DNA of 64,000 bases from Anaspis maculata (GCA_949128115.1 OX421963.1:248001-312000); one strand, 5' to 3'; positions 35,169 through 46,981 are shown, numbered from the stretch's first letter. Program-made: numbers and translations. The notes: a model not told the origin generated them from the letters alone.

Positions 35169-36090
35169 ATACAAGTGTCCGTTTTTCGAGGCTAAGCATG
35201 GGTATCTCGCTTATCTTTAGAGATACAGAGTTGGTTAAATAAGAAAAAAGTTGCGAATTTTTATGACGATCAATGATCCAAAAAGATATTTGACTTGTCA
35301 GTTTTAGTTTTCGAGATATCGAGAAAAAACAGAGATTTGTAATTTTTGTTTTTATTTTTCATTTGAAAAACGGTTGCAGTTACTTCTTCTAATCAAGACA
35401 TTGTGGAGGCACTTCTCCAAGGGGAATTGATTGTTGTCAAAATCTTGATTCTAGCTTCCAAAACAACCGAGATTATGACATTCAACTTTTTTTTCTCTTA
35501 TGGGCGCCATATTGAATTTTGACATTTTTGAGTACAATTTTTTTTTTCTGGTTACACCGATGTGTCACATGTCACTGTTGAATTCATGCTTTTGAGTAAA
35601 AAATTTTTTTTTTATTTTCAAAAGAGTGCTTTGGAAACAAAATCAGCACCGACAAAAAAACGTAAATGTTAAGCATTTATTCAACAGTGACATGTGGCAC
35701 ATCGTTGTAACCAGAAAAGAATACCGTATTCAAAGATATCAAAATCCAATATGGCGCCCATTAGAGAAAAAAGTTGAATGTCGTATCTCGGTTGCCTTGA
35801 AAGCTAGAATGTAGATTTTGGCAGCTTTGAATTCCCCTTGAAAAAGTGCCCCGACAATGTCTAGATTAGAAAAGGCCACCTTCAACCGTTTTTTTAATAA
35901 AAAAGTAAAACAAAAATTCAAATTCCTGTTTTTTCACAATATCTCAAAAACTAAAATCGATACGTCAAATTTCTATTTGGATCATTGATCTTCATGAAAA
36001 TGCGCAACTTTTTTCTAATTCAACCGAATTTGTATCTCTCAAGATAAGCGAGATACCCATGCTTAGCCTCGAAAAACGGACACCCTGTAG
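35169..36090. mobile_element. Foldback (long inverted repeat) MITE, ~922 bp
   Basis: Almost the whole element is an imperfect palindrome centred near 35625. The left arm begins with AAGTGTCCGTTTTTCGAGG and continues GCTAAGCATGGGTATCTCGC; the right arm ends with the reverse complement, ...CCTCGAAAAACGGACACCCTGTAG. Paired internal blocks include GGATCATTGATC near 35975 with GATCAATGATCC near 35268, and ACAGTGACATGTGGCACATC near 35684 with GATGTGTCACATGTCACTGT near 35559. There is no transposase. Confidence 0.82.
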
Positions 36091-36313
36091 TATGAGATAT
36101 GAAAAAAATTGGTGGCCAAATTTGAATTCTACGGGAAAATGGTTGTGAAAAATTTCTTTCCCACCGATTTGTTTCAACGGGGATAGTTCGAACAAGGGCG
36201 GGAGGAGTCTCGATGGATCACCCTGTAGAAATATCATTTGCCACAAGTTCCGATAATCCAAACAAAATGGGACGTGGAATATACATCGAATCAAAGTGAC
36301 AGTTCCACCATCT
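36091..36313. other. Spacer before tRNA-Ile copy 2
   Basis: Short spacer with another CACCCTGTAG motif near 36222. No gene. Confidence 0.5.
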
Positions 36314-36387
36314 GGCCCATTAGCTCAGTTGGTTAGAGCGTCGTGCTAATAACGCGAAGGTCGCGGGTTCGATCCCCTCATGGGCCA
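36314..36387 (+). tRNA. tRNA-Ile (anticodon AAU), copy 2
   Basis: Identical over all 74 nt to copy 1, including A box, B box, AAT anticodon and the T-stem mismatch. The 5' flank differs beyond a few bases, so it is an independent locus. A T7 terminator follows at 36391-36397. Confidence 0.95.
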
Positions 36388-36390
36388 CAC

Positions 36391-36397
36391 TTTTTTT
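36391..36397 (+). terminator. Pol III terminator of tRNA-Ile copy 2
   Basis: A run of seven T starting 4 nt after the tRNA. Confidence 0.8.
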
Positions 36398-36528
36398 CTT
36401 CAAATAATCGAAAGAAAAATCGTCACGTCATCGGCATCGAAAGTTTTTTGTAATTCATTCCTCCCCCCAAGTTTTTCGTCATACCACTCCAAGACAAAAA
36501 AAAAATTGGAAAATATTAGAAAATAAAG

Positions 36529-36537
36529 AAAAAAAAA
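36529..36537 (-). terminator. Pol III terminator of tRNA-Ile copy 3
   Basis: A run of nine A on the plus strand, so nine T on the transcribed strand, starting 2 nt after the tRNA 3' end. Confidence 0.8.
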
Positions 36538-36538
36538 G

Positions 36539-36612
36539 TGGCCCATGAGGGGATCGAACCCGCGACCTTCGCGTTATTAGCACGACGCTCTAACCAACTG
36601 AGCTAATGGGCC
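36539..36612 (-). tRNA. tRNA-Ile (anticodon AAU), copy 3
   Basis: The exact reverse complement of copies 1 and 2. Copies 2 and 3 are convergent, with their 3' ends separated by 151 bp, forming a 74-bp perfect inverted repeat. Confidence 0.95.
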
Positions 36613-37511
36613 GCTTACTAGCACCTTTTCGTTTTTGAAATCCAAAATTTTCATTTGTTTTATACAGGGCGAGTCAATAGTGAAGGATCACAACGCTACG
36701 TTCCAACCGTTGAAGACTAAAATATCTTTCAAACGCCCCTCCACATCGTTTTCCATCCTGCATCACCAAATAATATTTTTGATCATACAGGGTGAGGCAT
36801 AACTCAGGTATGTATACACTATACAGGGTGTTTGCAAACCTGCGGTGAAAAATTGAAGCGCGGTTAGAGAAATGCTCCAAAAGTATCAAAAAAATGTTGT
36901 TAAGATTTAGGGTTTTTATTTTTTAAAATATGGAGAGTGAAAAGATACCTTCGGATCCTTCGGCCCCCTCTTCTCTATTTTGGTTATTTTCAAAGATTCC
37001 TGTGAAATCTTTCCAACAGCCCAAAAAGCAATGTTTTTAAATCTTCAGATGTGTTTTGTGATTTGGTTCACTGTACAGGGTGGATCGTAAATCCTGGAAA
37101 TCCAGTTTTCTTCAAAAAAGCATGCAGAAAATTTCATATGGGAACTGAGTTTCACCTGTCCGAAACTTGACAAGGGAAAAATATTTCTATTATTCTATAT
37201 CCAGCCTAACCCTGTTTTACTCCAAACAGCGTTATCGATACGAATTCGATTTTTGCCTTGTACAGGTGATCACGCAAAGATGGACCATCGGATGTTTTCC
37301 CTTCGGATTTATTCCGAAGGCAGCATTTTTCCCTGGACAATTTTTCCAGTAGGTTTCAAAATTGCAAACTGTAATTCTGTCGAAGCCGTGATATACAGGG
37401 TGTCGCAGGAAAACTATTCATGTTTTGCGATGTATATTACTCTGTGCATCAACGTCGAATTGCTGTATAAGTTGTTTTTAGATTTCAAAATCAACGCTAT
37501 ATTCAAATCTA
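36613..37511. other. Transposon-end-rich non-coding DNA
   Basis: Contains ACAGGGTG-type motifs near 36665 (as ACAGGGCG), 36787, 36823, 37076 and 37392. They look like ends of several overlapping short elements. No gene was recognised; frames at 36674-36889, 37167-37352 and 37253-37516 lack domains. Confidence 0.4.
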
Positions 37512-37950
37512 TCTGAATTCACGTCACTGCTCGACGTTGCATCAATAATTTTGGATAACTGTATGAGTTGATTGTGTAGTTGATAGTTAACGTTTTATTC
37601 AAGTGTTCAGAGAATATGTAAATTCAACCCAAGCCTTTGTACTAACATAAGTGCAACGTCACTTTAACAATATAATTAACGTTATTTCAACCTAATTTAG
37701 AAACCCAGCTCGACTTATACATCAACGTCATTTAAACCGTACATTTGACGTTATCAGAACCAGATACGCGACGTACTTTAAACCAGATTGGCGATGTTAT
37801 TGCAGTGAATATTAAACGCTATTTCAACCAGACGTATATTGAACGGTTTTGCAACGGCATGCGTTCAACGTATGCATTTCTATATGGTGATGTAGTATCT
37901 TTTTGGGAGTGTCATAGCCGACAGAAAACCAACATCGGTTTCGCGACGGC
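37512..37950 (-). repeat. Inverted copy of a mirror-intron segment
   Basis: This sequence reads as the reverse complement of 42097-42545 in the mirror-like intron. Matching landmarks include CAGACGTATATTGAACGG (37826) with CCGTTCAATATACGTCTG (~42187) and GGAGTGTCATAGCCGACAG (37907) with the same words inverted at ~42115. By eye about nine in ten bases agree. It is made of the same AACGTT-type units as the intron array. Confidence 0.85.
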
Positions 37951-39118
37951 GGCGACGCCCAATCCAATATACTCTCGAAATTGGTTTGACTTTTCCAAAA
38001 AAAGACGACCCCCGAGCAAAAATGAATTTTAGAGTGGGAGTCCTGCATCAAAAGGGAGTCGTCCTGGTCAAAATACGGGCGAGAGGCCCTCTCGGGTGGC
38101 AACGGCTGAGAGAAATTTTAAAAATTCATAACGTTCGCCTGGAAAATGGTGGACAATTGTAACAGCAGACCTGATTTGACTCCTTTGTTGTGCTGCTTCC
38201 TGTCAAATTTGGTCCCAATGCATAGAATCGATTTTGAGTAATCAAATGGTGAATTTTTGAACTTTGACATTTTTTATCATTGGACAGATGACAGATGGGG
38301 CAATAGCTTCAACTGTTCTGAATACAGTTTTTCATAAGTCAAAGCAAGTCCAGCTCCGTGAGATATAGCTTCTGTCATGCAGAAACCAATATCACAACAG
38401 TATAGAAACTGTTTTGACGCATTTTCTAAAAAAATCACTTATTATTGGTGACTCAATTTTGATCTGTTCATCTATTTGCTCATCTGTTTGTCTGTTCGTC
38501 TGTCAATCTGTTTGTTTGTCTGTCTGTCTGTGAGTTATTGCGCCAGACTAGTTAACTGCTTTTATCTTCGCCTTTTACCCGGATCTCGCTACTTTCGCAT
38601 AAGCATCAGCATCTTGGAGTACAATAGCGATTTGTAGATATTCGTGATTACTTACCACTTCCTCCGTCTTGCTATCAACGATAAAACTTATGTGTCCCAT
38701 CACCTTCCAGTCTGATCCATTCCTCATCACTTCTTTTCATAATGTCACAACAATATTTTGCCTTACCTTTTTCCACTTTTTTTTACTCTCAACCAAACTA
38801 TCTAAAGCATTGTTTTCTTCTCCCATACCTACCTACACGCTACACGATTGAAATATCGATGTCCGAAACAGCCCGGGCAGATATATCCGCCACTCTCCTG
38901 ATTCATGGCCGTCCCGCTTCCAAATCGCCGTCCTCGTCCGGTGGTCCACCGTCGAGATTTGTACCATCGGACATTCCCCATTGTCATTGCCTTTTGATAC
39001 CGCGGACCGCACAAATTTCGAACAAACGACAAGCCAAAAGACCGCCGGGAGGTATACGCAATCAAAGCTTGATTCCGAATCCAAATAAAACTCGGCCGGA
39101 TTTTAAATAATGAACGAT
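37951..39118. other. Non-coding DNA downstream of the mirror-like gene
   Basis: Contains a (CTGT)/(GTTT)-rich simple sequence at about 38465-38535 and a moderately GC-rich patch at 38860-39090. Overlapping short frames on both strands in the patch (38742-39110 plus, 38829-39084 minus) have no recognised domain. It could be regulatory but nothing proves it. Confidence 0.4.
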
Positions 39119-40301
39119 TTTATTGCAGCGTCAACACACGATCTTGGTAGTAATCATAATAATTTAATTAAGTAAATTGGAATAATAATTTTTTTTTATA
39201 CAGTACAAATACATGAAGAACTGCACAATGATATGTCCATGTAATGAAAGTTGTTGTTTACAGAGAGGTGGGTTTGTGTTCGAGTGTTTGTGTGTGGGGA
39301 GGGGGGAGGAGTGTCGTCAGTGTGTTGTGTGAGGACTTTGTATATGTTACAATGAAGATAATATACTAATATATATTTTTCACGAATTGTTCTTAATGTT
39401 ACACATTATTATATAGAATAATAATAATAACAAATAATATTTTTTGCTATGCTAGTTACATATAGATACAGATTTATAGTCCGGGGGTCAGTGCGGATTC
39501 AGTAAGATGCCAATTCTAACACGTGATTTTGGAAACATTTTCTTCTCATGGTTCCGTTGCTGTCTTTGCTTCAAAAAGGAAATTGTTGGGAACTATTATT
39601 CACAATTGAACTGGCTAGTTGAATAGCTATTTTTTTTGTTTGCTGAAAATGATATAAACAGAATATTTTGTTGAAGAAATTGAAAAGATTCGCATTTTTT
39701 GGGAACAAAATAATTTGTTGGAAAAAATATGAAAAATGGCTGTTCGATTAGCCAGTTCAATTTCACATTACTCGCTATTTAAATATTTGGAGCATTCGAA
39801 GCGCCGAAACTATAGAAGGACACGTTTGTCATTTCTTGCTTACCATAGAGCACCTTTAAAGAAATATCTTTGAATCTCACATAACCTCCGGACTATCACG
39901 ACTGGTGTTACCAGCCACAGGCGTATTTACAATTTGTTCTTAGTTTTATTCCAAGAAAGAGAATCAAGAGAAAAGAACCAACTTTCTTGGATTCAGCACG
40001 GTCGTACACAATGCGAAATGACTAGGCTTCGTTTTGAAAGAGAAAAAAATCGCTTGAGGCTCCAGCAAGGGCGCAGCTTCAATCCCCGGACTTACCGAAT
40101 CTCAAGAAAAGCGTCTCCTTGTTCTCGATGAAAGTCATAGCACAAGAAAAAAAGGAACGAATAATTATTATCACATTGAACTGTACACTACGGGGTAGGT
40201 ATGCAGATATTTGAATTTCTCTGTCTCTTATTGTCCGTTTTGGTCATATACGCTTCACTTCCAGAGGTAGATTCTTACACCCAGATCTTGCCGGTTCCAG
40301 G
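39119..40301 (-). other. Probable 3' UTR and downstream flank of the mirror-like gene
   Basis: The AT-rich sequence follows the stop codon. Canonical AATAAA words on the minus strand occur at 39950-39945 (about 350 nt after the stop) and at 39124-39119 (about 1.2 kb after it). Either could be the polyadenylation signal; the sequence does not decide. Confidence 0.5.
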
Positions 40302-41026
40302 TCAGGCTTTGTTCAGCGCCACCGGTTTCAACGGCGTTTCCGAACCGGAACTGAGCGAGCTGGTCGACGACGGCGACAGCCGCGAAGAGCCGCCCATCTG
40401 CATCTGCTGCTGGTGGTGGTGGTGGCTGGCGGCCACGGCGGCCGCCGCCAGCCCCGCCTTGGTGAGCATCGAGTTTAGCGGCGTCGGCGCCCCCAAACTC
40501 CTCGAGTACGTCTCCAGAAGCGAAGCGTTCTCCTGGCCGGAACCGCCGCCGTAGAACGAACGGTACAGGTCGTGCGGACGCGCGTAGGGGGACGTGTGCA
40601 GACCGGGGGGCGGCAGCCGGCCGCCGCCCCCGAGCGGCACGAAGCGGCCGGGGGCGGTGGAGTAGAGCGACGACGCCTGCGTCTGCGGCTGCGCGTCGCT
40701 CTCCTTGCTCGCCATGTCGGCCAGCGACCAGATGCGCGGCTTGCTGGAGGCGACGGAGGCGCCGGAGATCTGCGGGGGCGGCGACAAGCCGCCGCCGCCG
40801 ACGCCTGACGGAGCCGAGCGCGCTCCGGGCGGCAGGAAGGCCGGGTGGTGGGGCATGGTCGGGCCGGAGGCGCCCGAACGGTCGTAGCACTCGGGCGGGG
40901 GGCTGTCGGGGCCGCTGTCGGGCCGCGACTCGCTCCACTCGCTCGCCGTGTCGCCGGGGGCCAGGAGCCGGGAGTGGGGCGGCCGGTCGCCGTCTTCGCT
41001 GGAGGCCGTTCCCGAATCTTTGGAAT
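40302..41026 (-). CDS. mirr: Mirror-like Iroquois homeobox protein, terminal coding exon
   Basis: The acceptor TTTTTGTTGCAG ends at 41027. Its first two bases complete an Asp codon begun in the preceding exon, so the phase matches exactly. The exon adds 240 residues and ends NKA-TGA at 40302-40304. From the shared Asp: an acidic/Ser-rich stretch, EWSESRPDSGPDSPP (~30-44), the Iroquois-family motif KPRIWSLA (96-103) followed by DMASKES, a Gly/Pro-rich middle, a poly-Ala tract (~191-200), HHHHQQQ (202-208) and a Ser-rich end. The KPRIWSLADMA form and the EWSESRP block fit mirror better than araucan/caupolican. The exon is strikingly GC-rich compared with its flanks, so long antisense frames appear across it and should be ignored. 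Confidence 0.88.
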
Positions 41027-41159
41027 CTGCAACAAAAAGTTCGTTTTCAAACTGCGTGTGAAAGAGAAAATAACCTGCTAATTCGATTTTGCATTGAAAA
41101 CTCGATAGAAGACTTGACTGGACCAGACTAGACTGAGTCAACTAATACAATCTCGAAAC

Positions 41160-43325
41160 ACTCGAATTTAACGTTGGTTGCTAGCCAACAAACGTAGTAT
41201 GGTGATACGACGGTTGACACAACCTAGAAGTCAATTGTAATCTACTAGCACATTCTTTAATCACTTGAATAAAGCGTTTTTTGTCCGGAAAATAGAGTTA
41301 TAGAGTAAATCAACGTTAATGCAACGTGAGAGTTTAACGTATCATAGACAAAACTCTTAGATCATCTGAACGCAACGTTGATCATTGTCTCGACAATCAC
41401 CTTATACATACGAGTAATTCAACGTTGATGTAACGTCAAACAGTAACGTGAATTTGTAGATCTTTTGACAACTTCGAAAAAACGTTGATGTAACGTTGAC
41501 CAGTTACACAAGTTTATACTCTTTTAATCATCTGAATATAACGTCGAAGTTGAAACAATCGGCCTCATCGAGAAACTTAACGTTGATGAAACGTCGAATA
41601 GTAACGTGAATCCACACATCCTCTGAATACTTGAATATAACGTTTGATGGAATGTTGAAGTTTCATGTAATATATGCATCATCTGATGATTTGAATATAA
41701 CGTTGATTAGTGTCCGTAAAGTCAACTTGAGGAGTAACTCAACTTTGATGGAACGTCAAACAGAAACGTCAAATTTTGCTTTCTCCAGACACTTGAATTA
41801 AACGTTGGTTATTTGACCAGTCAACGCGGAGGCTCAACGGATTTTATACGTTTAATCTTCGGTTTAATTAAACATTCCACTACAACGTTGAATGTTGACC
41901 AAACCCCAATCAAGTCATGGAGTGAACTTAATTGAATGTGGAGTGGTATAATGAATAAGACGTTGACAGTTGACCAACCAACCGATGTGATACGTTAATC
42001 AGACGATAGAGCAACGTTGAAGTTAAACATTAGTCTATACATTCCTCTGAGCCCTTGAATATGGCATCGCTTTCCATTTTCGCAAATTTTTGGAGCGAAA
42101 CCGATGTTGGTTTTCTATCGGCTATGACACTCCCAAAAAAATCACCATATAGAAATGTATACGTTGAACGCATGCCGTTGCAAAACCGTTCAATATACGT
42201 CTGGTTGAAATAGCGTTATATGTATATTCACTGAAGTGACATCGTCAATCTGGTTTGAAGTACGTCGCGTATCTGGTTCTGATAACGTTAAATGTACGGT
42301 TGGAATGACGTTGAATGTATAAGTTGAGCTAAGTTTCTAAACATGGTTGAAATAACGTTTAATATATTGTTAAAGTGACGTTGCATTTATGGTTGTACAA
42401 AGGCTTGGGCTGAGTTTACATATTCTCTGAACACTTGAATGAAACGTTGACTATTAACTACAGAATCAACTTATACAGTTATTCAAAATTATCAATGCAA
42501 CGTCAAGCAGTGACATGGATTCATATAGATTTGAATATAACGTTGATTTTTGAATCAAAAAACAACCTATACATTGATGATGCATCGTCGTTGCGTCATC
42601 AATTATTGATCGTTGCGTCGTTACGTTGATGCAACGTCAAAACGTAACGTGAACTCAAACACCCTGTAAACACTCGCCTATAACGTTGGAACGTCCAGCA
42701 GTAAGGTTGATCTATAGAATTTTCAAGTACTCAAGTGGAACAGTCAACCAATGTGATACGGTAGTTATTATAATGTTAGTTTTTGGTCAGTTATTTCATA
42801 AAAAAAGCTACAATATCACTTGAATAGTAATGAACGCATGTGCTTCAAGAAACCGTTGAACATACATCCGATTACAAAAATCAACGTTGAATGTCTGACA
42901 GAAATAATGTCTCCCATCTGGTCCAAATGACGTCGCACATCTGGTTGGAATAATGTTGAAAGTATGGTTGAGATGACGTTGACTGTATGGTTGACAAGAC
43001 GTTGGATGTATGGATGAAAATGACGTTACAGATATGGTTGGAATGATGACGCTGAGTATTCGGTTCGAGTGACGTTGCACGTATTCTTGTAGTCAGTTTG
43101 GATGTGGCGTCGGCATGACACTAGATGAATGATTGAAGTAACGTTATAGAAATGATTGAAGTAACGTTATCAGTTTAATTACAGGCAGATTGAATATTAG
43201 GCTGCCGCAGTGACGTTGTTTCATGTGAAGATCAACACGTCATGAATCAACGTTATTGCGTCATGATTATCATCCGTTTCAAATAACGTTATTTCAACGT
43301 CATTCAATTTTCCTACAGAAAACGA
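41160..43325. repeat. Intronic AACGTT-core satellite array
   Basis: Degenerate units carry the words TTGAATATAACGTTGATG, AACGTCGAACAGTAACGTGAA and TCATCTGA, repeating every ~60-130 bp in the left part. In the right part (about 42890-43090) a simpler ~31-bp unit, ATGGTTGAAATGACGTTGAATGT-like, is clear. The palindrome AACGTT or its ACGTTG extension is present in nearly every unit. Confidence 0.8.
42097..42545 (+). repeat. Intronic partner of the 37512-37950 inverted repeat
   Basis: The segment from GCGAAACCGATGTTGG to TTGAATATAACGTTG is found inverted downstream of the gene, so a ~440-bp inverted pair brackets the terminal exon and its 3' UTR, about 4.1 kb apart. Confidence 0.85.
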
Positions 43326-43329
43326 ATAT

Positions 43330-45935
43330 AGCCTGGACAATACGAAGCATCCTCAACATTCATCCTTATTAGATTCGTATTTTTCTCTACTTCGAGTCGT
43401 GTGAAACCACCTTCAGACAGTCAGACTGGTTTTGCTTGATTCGCTCCAGCTGAATTGGGTTATTATAAAACTCATTCAATCCAACTATTTTCTGTGGAGA
43501 GTGAAGAGTATTAGGCCTTCTCTACATCATCCTCGACGAGTGCTTACTTTCATTCCAAAACGTGTGAAGCTACTTCTTGCTTGCGTAAGCCTTAGTGGTT
43601 GAGATTCATTTCCGCGTGAACATAGTCTCAATTTGCAAAAGACTGCTGTGTTGCTGCATAAATGTAAAGCGGCCCTTACGTCGTCCTTAACAAATGATTC
43701 TGTTATGGTAAACCAAGCCTAATAATTTCCATGGTTCAAATTTGAAAGTTGAAGACACAATAATTCCTGCGTAAACGCAGCTTCAATTTGCGATTCCTCA
43801 TGTTTCTCCAAGAATGTGAATTTGCAAACTGGAATGACAATAATTTTCGCGTCAACAAAGCTCGATTCGCGATTCCTTGTGTTTCTCCACAAATTTTAAG
43901 CTGCCCTTACGACGCTCACAACAAGAAGTAATGCTGTTATGTGAACCGAGCTTGAGAAATTTTCATGGTACCGATGTGCAAATTGAAGAGATATACCTAA
44001 GATTTTTGCGTGAGCAAAGCTTTAGTTTGCGAGTATTTGTGCTCCTCCAAAAATGTAAAGCGGCCCTTACTTGCCTTCAACAAGTGATTTCAATAATTAT
44101 GTGAACCAAGCTTGAGAAATTTCCAAGATGCGAGTTGGCAAACTGACATGACAATAGCTTTTGCGTAAAAAAAGTTCAAATTTGCGAGAGCTTGTCTCTC
44201 TCAAACATTGTAAAGCGGCTCTTACGTTGCCTCCGACAATTGATTCTGTTATGTAAACCGAGCTCAAGAAGTTCTCATTGCAAAAAAATTGTTAACTGAA
44301 GAGACAATAATTTTTGCGTGAACAAAGCTTCAATTTGTAAGTTCAGTGATTGTGTTCTTCCAAAAATGTAAAGCTGCCCTCACGTCGCCATCAACGAGTC
44401 ATCCTGTTATGTGAACCGAGCTTGAGAAATTTTCATAGTACGAATTTGTGAATTGAAAAGGCAATACTTTCCGCGTAAACCAAGCTTCAATTCAATCAAT
44501 GACACTGGTCCAGAAAGCGATCACCGAAATGAATACAACGCTGCTGAGCACGTGTAGACCGAGCTTCATAAGCTGTTATAAGGCGACAAAAGAATTTTCA
44601 CGCTCACGTGAACCAAGCTTCAGTTTGAAACACAGATCAGTATGCCGCTGTGAATCAGGCTTTGATTCAATTACTTATTCAAAATTGTTGAAAATTATGA
44701 AAAAGCAACTGTCAAAGTTAACACCAAGGACACGTGTAAATCGAGCTTTGTGAACTCTCATTGGGCGACTCGACAAATTGATGGAATTCTATTGCTGATG
44801 TAAACCAAGCTTCAGTTTTGTTTACTGAATTTTTTATCAGGAACAAAACATTGAGCAAAAACAAGACTATCAAGGGATACGTCGATACGTGTAGACCAAG
44901 CTTTATATGTTCTTATAGCACTTCACGAACTGATAATGAGACAGAATTCTAATGCTCACGTAAGCCAAGCTTTAGATTGAAACAAAATTTGCATGACAAC
45001 GTGAACCAAGCTTCTATTCAAGAAATATATCATCAAGCCATCAAACAAATGATACAATATAACCAACAAGGGCACGTGTAGACTGAGCTTTATGAGCTTT
45101 TCTTGTACTCAATCAGCTGATGATGAGACAAAATTTCCAGGCTTCTGTGAGCCAGGCTTTAGTTCAATTTGATTGCATAACAACGTGAACCAAGCTTGAC
45201 TTCCATCTGAAAAACTGTATCAAAAGCAATTGCACAAATGATACGATAAAATTGAAATTTAATTCCCACGTAAACCAAGCTTGAGTTCTATTTCCGAAAT
45301 TATAGATCAATACGCAAGAATCAATGCAAACGCAAGGCTATCAAGAACGCGCGTGTGAACTGAGCTTCATCAGTTCTCAAAAAACGACTTCGCGAATAAT
45401 AATAATTGTTTTTTTTACCAATGTGATCAAGGGAACTTGTTTAATTTACAAAATTGTATTCCGTCGTAAAGCAAGCGTTAGTTTTATTGACAAAATCATC
45501 AATCATCGTTGAAAAAACACAAGGCTACCAAGCATGTGAAGATCAAGCTTCACAGGCGCTTATGGGATGACTTATTGGCTTGGTTGATGACGACAGATTT
45601 CCCTCGCAAACCAAGCTTTAGTCTCAATAACGACATCGCATGCTACCGTAAGCCAAGCTCCACCTCAAATCAAGAAATTGTGTCGAGAATCAATCGTATG
45701 GATCAACACAAGATAGCCAAGGACACGTGTGAATCAAGCTCTATGAGTTCTTACAGAATGATTCCGGAAATCAATAGGATAAAACTTCCACGCTTCAGTG
45801 AACCAAGCTCAAGGCTCCCTTTACGTGGTTGTATATTAGCTAAAGATGATCATCAAAGCGAACACAAGATAATCAAGGACACGTGTAGGCCGAGCTTTAT
45901 GAGCTCTCATGAGAAAAGGGTGCGGAAATGATCTG
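43330..45935. repeat. Intronic ACCAAGCTT-core satellite array
   Basis: A second, unrelated array. The left half (to ~44480) has units of about 150-165 bp containing CTGTTATGTGAACCGAGCTT, GAGAAATTTTCATG, TTTGCGTGAACAAAGCTTC and AATGTAAAGCGGCCCTTACG. The right half has ~157-185-bp units with GGACACGTGTAGACCGAGCTT, ATGAGCTCTTAT and CACGTGAACCAAGCTT. The core GTGAACCAAGCTT recurs in both halves. Frames here are artefacts. Confidence 0.8.
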
Positions 45936-46975
45936 CAGGGTGTCTCAAAGCTCGATTTGTATCTCTACAAAAAGTCTCGAAATACAAATGGTCCAAAGTA
46001 TATGAAAAGCCAAATATAAAAAAGTCCAAATCACAAGAGGGCGAAATAGTCAAAAGATCTCCAGATCCCCCTTATTTTTTTAAACCGTTCAAGTGGGACT
46101 TTGAGACACTGGACGTATCTCGCGAGTCTAAAAAGAGGTACGAGACTTGCTACTTTTGTATACTTTGTTTGCTGTAGACTCTTGTATTGTGGGACCTTGA
46201 TAATTTTTTGTGATTTTTGGACCACATTTCTTCTGGATCTTTTGTAATTTTGGTTTGCTGTTATTCCAGATCTCTGGTACTTTTATTTTGATTTGTTATA
46301 CCTATCTGTGATTCTTTGACATTTTTGTGATATTTTCTGCTCCAGAGTGCTTCTCCAGGGTGCTTTCCTCCTGTGGGGCGTAAGGATTCAAGAAACTGAA
46401 ATAAGCTTCAGAAAATCATTATTGATACTTTAGATCTAGAAGAATTTGTGGACATCTACAAGCTCTTGGAAAAATACCGACGCTGATGACAGTTTTCCCA
46501 TTTTGTGCCTTCGGACACATATTATTCTGCTCATGTGAAGAAAAGGCTTGAAGAATTGTTTCTATAGAATCACAGACTTCCATGAACTGTCTGTGAAACC
46601 TACCGCTTCTTCAACTCTCAAAAATCAACTATCAAACTGGATTATCAACTATTCAATATAGCTCACTACCTAATTTCCTAATAATCTAGATTCTATCTTA
46701 TTCTACGCTGTTTTATTCTAAAAGATGAAGAGATAGTATTATTCCATATCTTGCCAGTCTTACTGCAGCTTTCTTGCCTTTTCTAATGATATCTGATTCG
46801 GTAGTATCTTGAACCCCAATAGACTACCTGCTGTATTCTCTAAGTCTTCTTTTACATTTTTCTCACACGTCCATATTCTGAGCTGGTCTATTCTGCTCAA
46901 AGCCAAGTCTTCAAAATCGACCTCGGGCTAAACTAAAGTGGAAACAATGGGAAGAAATGGAAAAAATGAAAGGAG
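45936..46975. other. Non-repetitive part of the mirror-like intron
   Basis: About 1 kb between the satellite array and the homeobox exon donor. No coding signal. A minus-strand frame at 46031-46225 has no domain. Confidence 0.5.
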
Positions 46976-46981
46976 ACTCAC

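Larger units (their letters stand above)
41027..46981 (-). other. Intron of the mirror-like gene (5,955 bp), satellite-filled
   Basis: The donor GTGAGT starts at 46981 and the acceptor AG is at 41028-41027. The splice phase (after the first base of an Asp codon) agrees on both sides. About 4.8 kb of the intron is occupied by two unrelated tandem arrays (41160-43325 and 43330-45935); the rest shows no coding potential. Confidence 0.85.

Noticed and set aside
40255..41081. Several long frames overlapping the terminal mirror-like exon in other frames and on the plus strand
   Set aside because: A GC-rich exon suppresses stops in all frames; only the frame with the matching splice phase and KPRIWSLA motif is real.
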